A DNA stretch of 64,000 bases from the NCBI GenBank assembly GCA_023614405.1, contig CM042689.1:327026305-327090304 (forward strand). The letters are read 5' to 3'. The notes beneath the pieces are model-generated. The model did no database searches, was not told the DNA's origin, and saw only the letters and a program-made list of their open reading frames with translations. Below are positions 11,357 through 21,829 of this stretch, one piece after another. Source of the stretch: Avena insularis (taxonomy: Eukaryota; Streptophyta; Magnoliopsida; Poales; Poaceae). The position numbers and the translations under genes were made by a program. The first letter of the stretch is position 1; each line of letters starts with the position of its first letter.

Positions 11357-12841
11357 TGATACGTCGGAAACGTATCTATAATTTTTTATGCTCAATGCTT
11401 GTTTAGTATCTACTTTGATTTACTTATCTACACTTTGAGGTGCTTTTTACATGTTTTCTGGAACTAACCTATTCACAAGTTGCCACAATGCCAGTTGCAT
11501 GTTTTCTTCTGTTTTTTGGTTCCAGAAAGGCAGAAAATCAATATTCTCGGAATTGGACGGGACAAAATCCAAAGTTATTATTTTCCCCGGAGCAACACGG
11601 AACCACGAAGCAGAGCCGGAGGGGGGCACAGGGTGGCCACACCCCCTAGGCGTGGGCAAGCCCTAGAGGCGCCTAGGGAGGGTGTGGGCCCCCTGGCCCT
11701 CCATCGACCTTGCCTCCTTCGCCTATAAGAAGCCTTCGACCCAAAAACCCTAAATCAATCTAGAAGAAATCCACGAAAACCTCTGTAGCGCCGCTGCAAC
11801 CAAAGGGGAGATTCGGGGGACAGAAAGTCTCTGTTCTGGCACCCTGCCGAGACGGGGAAGTGCCCCCGGAGCCATCTCCATCGATCTCCACCACCATCTC
11901 CATCACCGTTGCTAATTCCCATGATGAGGAGGGAGTAGTTCTTCCTCGAGGCTAAGGGCTCTATAGGTAGCTATGTGCTCATCTCTCTCTCTATGCATGA
12001 TCTTGTGGTCATGAGCTTTGTAATCAAGTAGATGTACCTTGCTACTCAAGTGCTTCATTAGATCTCTGCTCTCCCCATGTGTGTGAAAGTGACAGTGTGC
12101 ACGCCATGGTGGCACTTAGGCTTGAGTCTACATAAATACTCTTTGTGCTTTAATAGATCTATGCTTTTCCCCACGTGTGTGAAAGTGACAGCGGGCATAC
12201 CATGGGTGGCACTTTGGCTATATTGAATAGTTGTTATGAGTTATATTTGGAGTTGGATGTCTCTATGAAATTGTGGTGTTTGTTGGAACCATCTAGCGCT
12301 CAAGGTGACAGTGTGGGGTTATCTAGATTGAGGAAGGCGGACTTTGAGGTGTGCTGTTATAGCCCTACCATGGATTAGAGTGTCCAACCGTAGAGTAGTT
12401 AAGAGTAGTATCATGAAGAGAGGATATTTATATGAGAGAGTATTCACTAGTGAAATTATGATTCCTAGGCCTTGTTTCTAAGCATTGAAACACCGTTTGC
12501 TACTAGATATGTTGCATGTTTGATTGCTTCCTTCTTGTTGCCTTTAGCCTTTACCTCATCGTCAAGCTCTTTTTTGGCACCGTTACCACTTGTATTTCAC
12601 TATCTCTTCGCCGAACTAGTGCACCTATACACCTGACAAGTGTATTGGGTGTGTTGGGGACACAAGAGACTTCTTGTATCTTGATTGCAGGGTTGCTTGA
12701 GAGGGAATACCATTGACCACTTCCTCCCTGAGTTCGATAAACCTTGGATAATCCATTTAAGGGAAGCTTGTTGCTGTTCTACAAACCTCTACACTTGGAA
12801 GCACAACAACTGTCTACAAGAATAGAAGTGCGTAGACATTA
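11357..12841 (+). repeat. Element A 3' LTR
   Basis: It begins TGATACGTCGGAAACGTATC and ends GACATTA, where the 5' copy has GACATCA, so the canonical CA end has mutated. A core-promoter-like CGCCTATAAGAAGCC is at about 11720-11734. GTGAT follows directly at 12842-12846. Confidence 0.88.
11720..11734 (+). promoter_or_regulatory. LTR core promoter (TATA) of element A 3' LTR
   Basis: CGCCTATAAGAAGCC. Close variants of the motif occur in all LTR copies of A, B and C (near 6450, 35702, 37187, 44455 and 50365), always about 300 bases or more into the LTR. This fits the RNA polymerase II TATA region. Confidence 0.6.
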
Positions 12842-12846
12842 GTGAT

Positions 12847-13438
12847 GATGGTGCTGGTGGAGATGATGATGTGGATGATGATGATGATCCCGATGAAGTC
12901 TATATTGATGATGGTGTTGATGGCGACGATCTCCCCTCCCCAGGAAGGAATTTCCCCGACAGAAATCTATCTACCGGAGAGCTCTTTCTCTCTTGGTGTT
13001 TCCCGCCCCGCAGAAGCGGCCGAATCTTTCTGTGGTCGCTCCCCGTGTATTAGGGTTCCAAGGAGAAGATATAGGCGAGAGGGCAGAGCCAGAGGTGGTC
13101 CAGGTGGGCCACACGCCCTGTAGGCGCGACCTAGGGGTGGCCCGCGCCTGGGGGGTGCGTGCCCCCCTTGGCCCATCTCCGCCTCCCCTTCTGGCATTCT
13201 TCGTCTTCTGGGAAAATAGGATTTTACATAGTTTTTCTGGTATTTTTCTGATCTTCGCGAAATTGCATCAAAACACCTATTTTTCCATCAGAATCCTGAC
13301 TCCGGCAGTTCATCCTCCAAGAATCATCCAACGTGCAAAAACAGATGAAAATACATAAGTATCACCTTTTAATATAAAATATATCAATGAATAGAGGCAA
13401 ATTATGATATAGAAAGGTGATGCAAATTGGACGTATCA
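12847..13438 (-). repeat. Element E 5' LTR, 5' part
   Basis: On the minus strand it begins at 13438 with TGATACGTCCAATTTGCATC. It is separated from its continuation at 6126 by the insertion of element A. The segment 12847-12920 is a GAT/GATG-rich imperfect repeat. GC-rich open frames at 12967-13200 are LTR sequence. Confidence 0.7.
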
Positions 13439-13442
13439 ATAC

Positions 13443-14646
13443 CACCATTGGACCATGTAGAGATAAATAAAAACTTCTCTACACGGAGCTCCCAAGAACT
13501 AGTTAAGGAGATAGGCCATAGATTTATGACTAGACGCACGGGTGCAGAACTTGGTGTAGCACGATGAGGCAGTGCAGATCGATCCCACGAATAGCTCCTA
13601 TGGATCCACCACGAACTCCTTCGTCCACATCGTCACACATGAAACGCCTCTAATGGTATCCACGTATAGAAGGAGCACCGGACAGAGGACTAGTAGATCC
13701 CATCTCACCTAATTTGGGAGTAGAGAAAGTAACGTCTGGGTCAAGGAACTCTTTTCAGTTCCACTTATATACACTCCTAGATGGGTTCAACGCTTGATGC
13801 CCATCTAGACCGTACCTCCAATGTCCATATGGATCAAATCCACATGGATCCCTTTCTCTTAAGTGCGTGACACTATAGGTTGACGACCACTTAGACACAA
13901 TTGGAGTCCAACATCAGAATAACCAGTCGGGAGTGGCTTCTAGCAGAACATGCTGACTCCTAAGCATCACAAAGTCATAGAATGAATCTTTCTGGTGTGA
14001 CTTATGTCTAAGTCTCTTTGCCCCATGATATACCATGTCATGCTATGGGTGAAAACTTGTCACTTTAATAGCTTAACTCTCTTCTTAATATGTGGCATAC
14101 GATTCATTAGACTAACACTTATTTTGGCATACTTCCAAATCATATCACTTGAGAGGACTCAAAGAATATATCTCCACATTAGGTAGCTTGATTCATAGCC
14201 GGCCCAGGCTCTGCCTTTATAACTCCTCAATTATGGTACAAAGTTTGACAGAACTTAAGTCGGATTATCTAAAAAACTCTGATCGTGCGATCACCTCAGG
14301 TCAAAATATTCCATTGCTTGAGACTATAAATGACAACATTCTTGTTGCATCTCAACTTTGGTCAGTCTGACTCGCTAGAAACTTTAGTCAAGTCATTATA
14401 AGTCGGATATGCATCATCATGCTCATGACCCAGTGGAATCGAGTCTCATATGACTTGCACATTCGTCTAGGTTATGTATCCAGCATGATCTTGCAACTAA
14501 GGACAAGTTAGTATGAACAATGTAGATACATAGGCCTACAACCAAATCACATATTCCGTGATTTATACAATTGTTCACACATGGACATTTTAACTTATGG
14601 TTATATTAGGAAATATATCATGATTGCCTCTAGGGCATATTTTTAA
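13443..14646 (-). mobile_element. Copia LTR fragment, reverse
   Basis: Read on the minus strand from 14646 it gives ...AAATATGCCCTAGAGGCAAT, the diagnostic opening of BARE/Angela/WIS-type Copia LTRs, here diverged. It runs to the border with element E at about 13440. No primer site or internal domain is attached, so it is a solo or truncated LTR. No convincing flanking duplication was found. Confidence 0.6.
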
Positions 14647-15126
14647 GAGGTCCTCCCTATTTTAATCTCGTTTTGGTGGTGCATCTAGCTTTGGCGGAGG
14701 GCGTATGGGGTCATATATTTGGTAAATTTTCTGAAATCTAGTCAGTTTTCATGTTCATCTCATGGTAGCCGCTTTCAATCTATGATTGTCATTATTGTCG
14801 ATGGTTGCTACACTAATATGCTGATTCTTTGAAATCTTAGCACGACAATTTTCCGTTTGTCTAATACAACAAGTTTACTACGATAAGCTTTGTCTGGCTC
14901 CAATGATGGAGGGCGAGAAAGACAGCGACTTCAGCTTGCGCTAGTGTTTGTAGCTCTCGTTAGTTGTTAGCTGGTCTAATGAGATATTTATAAATTTTAA
15001 CTTTTAAAACTCTTCATACTGTGCCCCGCAAAAAAATCTCTAGATCGATAAATTTTTCGCAAAAAATATTAAGTTTCCAAGTCAATTCGTTCCAACTAAA
15101 AACGACGAGTGTGGACCCGGTACGCC
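14647..15126 (+). other. Low-copy or retroposon-like sequence, no gene
   Basis: No gene is seen. The stretch 14690-15045 resembles an eroded retroposon 3' region (ATGATGGAGGGCGAG, then an AT-rich tail). I cannot place it in a family with certainty. Confidence 0.25.
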
Positions 15127-15905
15127 AGGAGGCTATCAGTTGCATCATTTTTTTTTGACTTTGTACGCCCATAGGCATACATTACTTGTATTTATAACCA
15201 TAACAATACAAGGAAGATACCAATACAAGCAAAAGAAAACAAGGAGAAAACAAACGGTTGGAAAACTGCAAACCGTCTTCGCCGCAACTACTAAGAACCT
15301 AAATCCTTCGCCGTCACTGGAGAAGAAGAAGATCAACAGCAGCTGGTCCACACTTTGGCACTGAAGAAACCCCTAGCCATGAGGCTTTAAAGAGCCGCAA
15401 TAACCACCAGCCCCATAAGACTGGATCTAGCCTGCTGCTAAGAAACATCGGCCGGAGGAGCCCTCCAAGCATCTTCAACGCCGGATCCAGGGCCAACGCC
15501 ACCCCACCTATCAAGCGGCCGGATCCTCCACCATCCACCACAAACCAGCAACAATCCGCACCGCCGCACTCCAAGGCCGCCAGGACCAGATAGGCGGCAA
15601 GATCAACATCACACAAAGCCGGAGCACACTCCCGGCGAAGACCAAATCCCACAGGCTTCTCGACGCCGCAAACGTCGCCGAGATGGGGTTGAAGCCGGGG
15701 TACCTTTATTCGATGTAGCGCATCCACCATCATCTGAGTTACGCCACCACGACATCACAGAAACACTAACTTTAGGGACCTTGTTGAACGCCGAGCGTAG
15801 GTCCTGGGTCCCCACCCTCCGCCAGCCGGCCAGCGGAGGCGAGGACCCGTCGATCACCGGCGGGGAGGAGGCGGCGGCTAGGTTTTTTTTAGGGAGGATT
15901 CGCAT
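15127..15905 (-). mobile_element. Retroposon-like insertion ending in poly(A), reverse
   Basis: On the minus strand the sequence starts GC-rich (CCTAGCCGCCGCCTCCTCCC), becomes AT-rich and ends in a run of nine A after GTACAAAGTC at 15158-15150. This is the layout of a LINE-derived non-autonomous retroposon or processed transcript: GC-rich 5' leader, AT-rich 3' untranslated region, poly(A). The overlapping open frames (15314-15733, 15609-15905) lack recognisable domains. Flanking duplications are not clear. A processed host transcript is an alternative. Confidence 0.4.
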
Positions 15906-16559
15906 TCAGCTCTTGGTTTAGCTTGTTTTTACTTTGGCAAGCAAACAAGGTGAGCCATGGAGCAAGGGAACAGTCCGGGCTGGTGCTGCACTGCACCGGT
16001 GACCCATTAATCAGTCCGGGGGAAGTCCACGAGGGATAGGCCCATGCTCTGCTGCAGCGTATGGTGGCCTTGCGACCACTCCAGGAAGCGCTCGTTTGGA
16101 AGCTGGCTAATGTGACTCATGTTACGTTTTGTTGGGCCGTGGCTGTGGCCTTGTGTTTGGTTGGACGATGAAGCAAATGAGTGATTCTTTTTTTGAAATA
16201 AAGAAAAAAGAAAAAAGAGTGAATATATTAGTCTCCTCGCAGCCTCACCAAGTGTATCACGACCAAGTAGTTGTGTGTGATTTCCCCCTGCATTAGTCTC
16301 ATGAGAGATTGAAACACGGAAGAGTACTAAGCTTCATATTCTCTTTGGCCACACTAGATTCACATTCGGGACAGCCTTTTGGAGTCATTAACATCAGCTA
16401 ACTAGTGAAGAGGCTCAATAACAGTCATTTGTGTAGATGTTTTGTTACAGAAGATTGTAGAACAAAGAATACTGATGTGCTCTATTAGATAGAAGATGTT
16501 GTTGCTTCAGATACTTCCATATTTGGTATCAAGACTTATTTGCAGCGAGGGAGCAACGA
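15906..16559. other. Low-copy intergenic sequence
   Basis: No gene is supported. An A-rich tract (AAATAAAGAAAAAAGAAAAAAG) lies near 16196-16218. Minus-strand 16220-16559 could be the 3' untranslated part of the short fragment described at 16560. Confidence 0.3.
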
Positions 16560-16627
16560 ACTATATCACTCATAACTTTAGCAATTTTCCTTTCTCCAAG
16601 CCTTCTTGATGGCCTCATCCTCCTCCA
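16560..16627 (-). pseudogene. Possible 3' end of a degenerate gene fragment
   Basis: Minus-strand codons give a charged tail (LDVEEDEAIKKAWRKENC, then stop at 16578) that looks coding in composition. Upstream of it on the same strand the sequence is LINE-tail-like (16628-16750), so any gene is truncated. The family is not recognised. Confidence 0.2.
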
Positions 16628-16750
16628 CATCAAGATTTTTTTTTGGTTGCTCTCTTGCGGCTTTTTTGTAATGACTTTCGCTATATCGGCTATTCAATGA
16701 AATTGGTTCAGACCGGCCTTGTGCCCGCCGTTGATTCCTCAAAAAAAAAT
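16628..16750 (+). mobile_element. LINE-like 3' tail fragment
   Basis: The sequence TGTAATGACTTTCGC ... TCAATGAAATTGG ... ending in a run of nine A (16741-16749) is the layout of a plant LINE 3' end. Only the tail is present. The long minus-strand open frame across it (16578-17012) is not supported as a gene. Confidence 0.35.
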
Positions 16751-18011
16751 ATAGACGACAACAACACAAGGCCCTCAAATTTGTCCTCGTTAACAACATA
16801 CATAAAGCAAACCAAGCAGCCAAGGAATACCACCAAGGTAGCAGCCAACGGTTTCCTCTGCCTGACCTACCAAATTTTTGGACACACTTGGAGAAACCAA
16901 GCAAAATTATCTTGTTTCGAGAGCTAGAACCAAGTATTGTAGAAGTAAGGAGTAGCAAACATGCCCCCACAAACCCTTCACGGTTGCAAGAAGGGCTCAT
17001 GAAAAACCACACTTATCAATAGCAAAACAAATCAATAGGGGCACCAGGCAGTGCACGCTAGAGCAGCTAGCCACACATGTGATGGAGAGGCTAATTGAAA
17101 TAGCTCAAATCAATCTCGTAGCCATGCGACGAAGGACGGCGACCGCCAACAGTGGCGAGTTCGACTTGGAATCATGATGTCCATGTAAAAATTATGGTGC
17201 GGCGATGGGAGACAATACCGAGCTCGAGTCCAACCTAGACTCGTGCGGACGTGACAAGGATGGCTATCAACGACTTTTGCCAAGCGTCGGTGACAACAAC
17301 GAAACTAGGCCTATGGTGGATTATATTTAGCTATGATACCATGTCCATTACTTTGAATGGTCAGACATCAATTTCCCTCATTTGCAACTACGGTAATGTA
17401 CACACATTACACAGGATACTACTTCGCCCATGCTTGACTAATGGACTAAAACATATATAGCATATACAGATATTCTAACAAAGTGAACGCAAAACATTAC
17501 TACATCCCATTTGTTCATGTTAATGGCCAGCTTCAGTCTTAGTCCATGACCAAGACAAACGTGGAGCGGGTAGAGGCAAGGGCCTGCCACCGCAGGCACT
17601 GCGTGGGCTTTGCCCGCGGCGCATGATGGCGACAGCGAGCAAGAAGGGGTAGAAGAAGGGGGCTCGAGGGAGGTGGCGGCATGGCCCGGCCAGTCACCAG
17701 CGGGGAGAGGCCCAGTCACGAGAGGGTACTTCGTGGCAAAAATATACCACCCTAAAGAACAAAAGAATGTCTTAAAAGGACCGGCGACGGCCGACGATTA
17801 CGTACGCTAATTAGCAACACTGTCATGTCATTTAACTGGACTTAGTAGGTCTCATAGGCTCGTTGAGCTTCTCTTTTTAAGATTGGTTTGGTGAACACTT
17901 TTACCTGGAAGCAGTTGAGCCCTCCAGCTTTTGGCCAAAAGGCCATCCGGGGGCACATGACCTCCAATTTGAGAATCGCCACCAAAAAGATGACCACAAC
18001 AAGAGGGAGAG

Positions 18012-18068
18012 GAGAGAGAGAGAGAGAACTAAGGGTGGTGACTTGTGTGTGTGTGTGTGAGAGAGAGC
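18012..18068 (+). repeat. (GA)n and (GT)n microsatellites
   Basis: A GA run at 18012-18027 and a TG run at 18044-18059 followed by a short GA run. Confidence 0.85.
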
Positions 18069-18494
18069 CTGTGCTTAATGGAGGATTTGCCATGATGCTG
18101 CCTGTGGTCCATGGCTCGGCTTACATAAAAGAAAGGTTTTGGCCCACGCAAAGCCTCGATCAGCAGTAGTACTTTTTCCGGGTCCTGCAGCCACACGGCC
18201 CGCAGACACACTCAGGACACCACCCCTCTTGCCCAGCTACAGCTAGCCATCTATCTCATTCTCAACGATCACACACTCACACGCACGCACCACCACCACT
18301 CCGTACCTACGTAGTACGTCTTGCTCACACATGCACCCTCGCGATCGAGCTTTTAAGTTGGCAACCGAGCTAAAAAAAAGCCCCTTTGATTAGCTACCCT
18401 CAAGATCCTCTCGAATCTCGATCGATCGGGCCGGAGCTAACAAATTCGGCGGACACCTTCACGTTCGGGTACCTGTCGATCGTGGGCACGAGCT

Positions 18495-18512
18495 GGGGGG
18501 GGAGGGGGAGGG
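18495..18512 (+). repeat. G-rich tract with quadruplex potential
   Basis: Eight G, A, five G, A, three G in a row. It could form a G-quadruplex on the plus strand. Confidence 0.6.
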
Positions 18513-20631
18513 TATAGTAGCAGCACTAGCGCACAACGTAAAGGCGCGTACTATTGGTGATAAACATCTAGTCGTACCCCTTCAAAAGAGCCCAGGGACA
18601 CATGCATGGAGCACGATTAATACTATTGTTTCCGGCCTTGGCATATGCTTAAAGGTCTCTTTCGCCTACATGATCAAGCTAAGCTAGCTAGCTAGCTCTA
18701 CCACACCACACACCACCACTTGGCATTAGAAATTCAGACACCACACACATGGAGCAACCCAAATCAACTGAACTGAAGTCATTATGGAAACTGCTGGCAT
18801 TGTCTTGCCCATCATGCATGGTGCATGGTGCATGGATTTTAGCATGCATGCTGTGTGAATTGTGATGTAAGTAAGGTGCTAATCTAACTAGCTTCCTTTT
18901 CAGAGTTACCTGGAGTCTTTGGACGATAGAAAAGAGTATGCATGACTCGTCATTTTCTAAAAAAGAAAAGAAAAGAGTATAATAACAAGAGGAAATCAAT
19001 CAGCAACGGACTTCGCTTTGTGCTACAGCAAACAAAAGGCAGCTTCAGAATGAGCCGATCGAGCTTATACAGTATTATAATTGCGCAATCATTCTGCGAA
19101 TTCTGAAGCAATGATTTTGCGGGATTTCTGCAATTTTGCTGAGTACATGCATATATAAAGCATGCATGGGGGCTAGCTAGCGGCGCGCGCCAGTTGACGG
19201 CGTGGTACGGCTAAATTTTTTCTGGAGGGGCTAAACTAGCACTGATGGTGCGCCCCGCTAAGGCTACAGTTTTAGCTTGGAAATCTGCCAGGGAAATCCC
19301 AAGCAGCATTGCCATGGGGAAGATCGATTAAACAAATGGGAGTGCGTGGGAGATGGTTGAAAGATGATCATGTAGGTAGTGGACATCGTCCCCAGCAAAA
19401 CATAAAACAAACATACCCACCACTTATAAGTCGAGCCCAGCTGCATGCAGTAGCTAGTGGAGGATATGTCTAATTTTATCTTCCCATGTGTATGTATTAG
19501 CACTCCACAATACGATCGAGCATAGTACTACGGTAGCTACTACTCATGGAGTAGTGTAGTAGTGTGTACTGTACGGTCACGAGTCAGCATCATGGATACT
19601 ATACTCCAGGTCACAGAACATAATGCTACTACTAACAAACTGATGAGCAAATTAATTAAAGAAGATATTATCGGTGCGTGTTCATTGCACTCCAAACCAA
19701 TGATACGTTCAACCGTCCACGTGCGCCTCGCTGATTCGTGGATGAACAAGTATCCATAGATAAGGGGAGCGAGCGAGCGAGTGGTCTTGCTCCCGTTCGA
19801 TGGAAAGGAGGAGAAGGAACACATTGTACGTGCCCATCTTTACGTCAAATCCATAACGCCAGTAGCCAGGATAGCAACAAATAATCATACTATGTAAACC
19901 CATAACACATGAATACTATATATAATCATTAAAGGAAAAGGCTAAGCTCCGATCCCCTAACGCATCATCATAATAAGCTCCATTAGAGGAAAAGGCTTTG
20001 GGGTTTATCCCTCCCTAGCCTAGCCTAGCTAATAATCTTCCAGGCCGGAAGGCCGGCCGGCCAGTCTTTGTTGCTTTAGTTTTTAGCAGTGGTTGCAACG
20101 GTTGTTGGGTGGCGCGTATGCGTCCATGGCACCACGCACGGCTTAAAGGAGCTCTGCCTCTCTCTGCGCTAGTTAGTGGAGGGGGAATGGGGCCTCGCTG
20201 GCAATGATTGGTCTACTCATTGATTGCTAGCGTCTCAGAAACTTTCATATGCTCATGATCATCGGAGCAACGTGCACTCTGCTGCTCTCACTCACTCACT
20301 CACTCCGATCCCTGCCATGTCCAGGGACAAAAGGGAGAGTGAAATATGGAATGTAGGCCGCTAGCTGCCTGCACGGAACACTAAAACTTTTCTCAGGAAT
20401 TTGCGACTCCGCGCGCGCCAATAACAATGACCCACTTGCTACTACTACTAGTTGCTGCTAAGTACTAGTACACTTTTTTTTTGGAAGAGGAGGTGGAACA
20501 GAAAAGAAACCGAAATTAATTGATTAATGGAGTTCTTATCGAGTGTGAGCATAGCATGTGTACCAAAAAAGTAGGGTAGCCCATCGATCTGTTGGTGCGA
20601 TTTGGAGGAGGTGTTTGAACACGATCGATCG

Positions 20632-20642
20632 ATCGATCGATC
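20632..20642. repeat. (GATC)n short repeat
   Basis: ACGATCGATCGATCGATCGATC spans the region. A CTAG repeat follows 30 bases later at 20671-20687. Confidence 0.8.
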
Positions 20643-20999
20643 AGTGTGTAAACTACGGCTGCCTGTAGCAGCTAGCTAGCTAGCTAGTTTAATCCAACAA
20701 CTAATTAGGAAAATCGTACTAGTAAAAGAGAAAGGTGCATAGTGAAGTAGCAAAAATTGTATCTTTTTCTTCACAAAGGCATCATTCACCCTGTAAAGGG
20801 AGCAGGGGTGAGAGAGGATGATGCTCTAAAGGAGACGGGCCGGGGAAAGATCGGCAAAAACAGAGAGGCCACGGCGCAAGCAGGAGGAATTAACAGAAAG
20901 AGGAAGTAAGAAACTACTCCATAGAAAGATAAAAAAAAATGGAAGAGGAAGAAGAAGAAGATGGGAAAAAAAGTGTGAAACAAACACCTTGTGGTCTGA

Positions 21000-21575
21000 T
21001 TACAAGTCATCCTCGGTGATGCTCTCCAGGTGCGGTCGCCACACGGCCACGCGCCCGCGCCGCCGGTCCCTGGCCGTCGAGGCCTTCTCCTTCATGATCT
21101 CCGACAGGTACCTCTCGTTCGCCAGCAGCCGCTCCTTCTCGCCGTCCGCGCTCTGGGACGCCGCCGCTGCTGGCGTGTTGCCGCCGGGAGCCTCACCGCC
21201 GGATTCTTTCCTCCTCCTCCGCCTCCTCGCCGCCGCTGGCGCGGGCGCGGGGGCGGGAGCGGGCGCCTTTGGTTTCGCGGCGGCTTTCTCCGGCGCCGGG
21301 GTCATCACCGGCATGAGGAAGTAGATCTTGCCCTTCTGCAGCTCGGCATTGGGCGGCAGGATGACGGGCTTCTGGACGACGATGCCGCCGCCGCCGTCGG
21401 CGGGGCAGGTGGACGGCGGCTTCCGGAGGACGTGCTTGGGGTAGGCCTTCATGATCTCGCCGGCGAGCACGGGCTCGCTGATCTCCTCCACCCGGCCGTT
21501 GGAGTGCACGATGCGCACCACGTCCAGGGCGCCGCACGGCAGGATGCACGCGATGCAGCACCGGATGGTCTCCAT
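21000..21575 (-). CDS. PADRE (DUF4228) domain protein
   Basis: Intact single-exon frame of 191 codons from ATG at 21575-21573 to TAA at 21002-21000. The N-terminal PADRE/DUF4228 core is clear: VRIVHSNGRVEEISEPVLAG (residues 20-39), then AYPKHVLRKP (44-53) and the hallmark ILPPNAELQKGKIYFLMP (72-89). A low-complexity linker follows with an Ala-Pro run (104-114) and six Arg (117-122). A basic helix-prone segment comes next (145-175). The conserved C-terminal WRPHLESITE is at 179-188. The family is plant-specific and linked by expression to pathogen and abiotic stress; its biochemical role is unknown. The N-terminus has clustered Cys (6, 7, 10, 14) rather than the Met-Gly start common in relatives. 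It is the only intact host gene seen here. GC content is far above the flanks, as is usual for grass single-exon genes. No close neighbour gene exists. Confidence 0.92.
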   Translation of the reverse strand: METIRCCIACILPCGALDVVRIVHSNGRVEEISEPVLAGEIMKAYPKHVLRKPPSTCPADGGGGIVVQKPVILPPNAELQKGKIYFLMPVMTPAPEKAAAKPKAPAPAPAPAPAAARRRRRRKESGGEAPGGNTPAAAASQSADGEKERLLANERYLSEIMKEKASTARDRRRGRVAVWRPHLESITEDDL

Positions 21576-21806
21576 GACTGGACTGATCCTGATCGGACAG
21601 TCAACCTCTCTAGCTCTCTCTCCCTCAAATCTTCTGTCGATCTCTCTCTCTCCCTCCCGGTCGGCAACGCTGCGCCGAGCTGGCGAGAGCTAGCTCATAA
21701 GGTAGCCAGCTACGATAGGAAGGGCTGGATGATGATGTGCACTCTATACCGGCGAGCGAGCGAGAGAACCCTGACCTGGTCCTTTTGGTGCGGGTATGTT
21801 CGAGCT
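21576..21806 (-). promoter_or_regulatory. 5' leader of the PADRE gene, CT/GA-rich
   Basis: Between the TATA box and the ATG there are about 230 bases with long CT runs on the plus strand (21602-21656), so the transcript leader would be GA-rich. Such tracts are common in plant leaders and can bind GAGA-type factors. The transcription start is inferred to lie near 21780. Confidence 0.5.
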
Positions 21807-21815
21807 TTTATATAG
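21807..21815 (-). promoter_or_regulatory. TATA box of the PADRE gene
   Basis: Minus-strand CTATATAAAAG gives a strong TATA element about 232 bases upstream of the ATG. Confidence 0.65.
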
Positions 21816-21829
21816 TGGTACCGCAGGAT

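Larger units (their letters stand above)
6127..12841 (+). mobile_element. Gypsy-type non-autonomous element A, complete with target duplication
   Basis: Two LTRs of the same family (6127-7568 and 11357-12841) bound a 3.8 kb interior. The flanks carry a perfect 5-bp duplication GTGAT (6122-6126 and 12842-12846), so both ends are real. The interior holds a primer site, a short gag-derived reading frame, a long non-coding 3' module and a polypurine tract. There is no protease, RT or integrase. It inserted into E's LTR and is therefore younger than E. By eye the first 190 comparable LTR bases differ at about 8 positions, suggesting a moderately old insertion. Confidence 0.9.
2500..13438 (-). mobile_element. 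Gypsy element E, partial, interrupted by element A
   Basis: The 5' LTR begins at 13438 on the minus strand with TGATACGTCC and ends at 5211 (GGGTCATCA). It is split by element A, whose target duplication is GTGAT. A primer site follows at 5199-5181, then a gag-protease pseudogene (5094-3475). A non-coding region from about 3470 to 2500 resembles the start of the 3' module of A, B and C. No RT, integrase or 3' LTR remains, so the 3' end is truncated. The removed insert is 6127-12841 plus one copy of the duplication. Confidence 0.75.
16751..20785. other. Low-copy intergenic region with simple repeats
   Basis: No gene is supported over about 4 kb. The sequence lacks the LTR and gag signatures of the flanking blocks and carries many short simple repeats and CATGCATG-type motifs. 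Notable are (GA)n/(GT)n at 18012-18068, a G-run at 18495-18512, CTAG repeats at 18682-18697 and 20671-20687, and GATC repeats at 20632-20642. A TATATAAA between two CATGCATs lies near 19150. It may include downstream or regulatory DNA of the PADRE gene. Confidence 0.5.

Noticed and set aside
15314..15905. Minus-strand open frames of 98-139 codons
   Set aside because: They lie in a retroposon-like unit with poly(A); no domain was recognised.
17438..17810. Possible small gene in a GC-rich patch
   Set aside because: Low-complexity Pro/Ala/Ser frames on both strands, no start context or domain.
21193..21561. Second minus-strand frame within the PADRE gene
   Set aside because: Arg/Ala-rich out-of-frame shadow of the same gene.
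21030..21815. Long plus-strand open frame (261 codons) opposite the PADRE gene
   Set aside because: It is an antisense shadow of a GC-rich coding sequence, has no domain, and runs through the gene's leader and TATA box.
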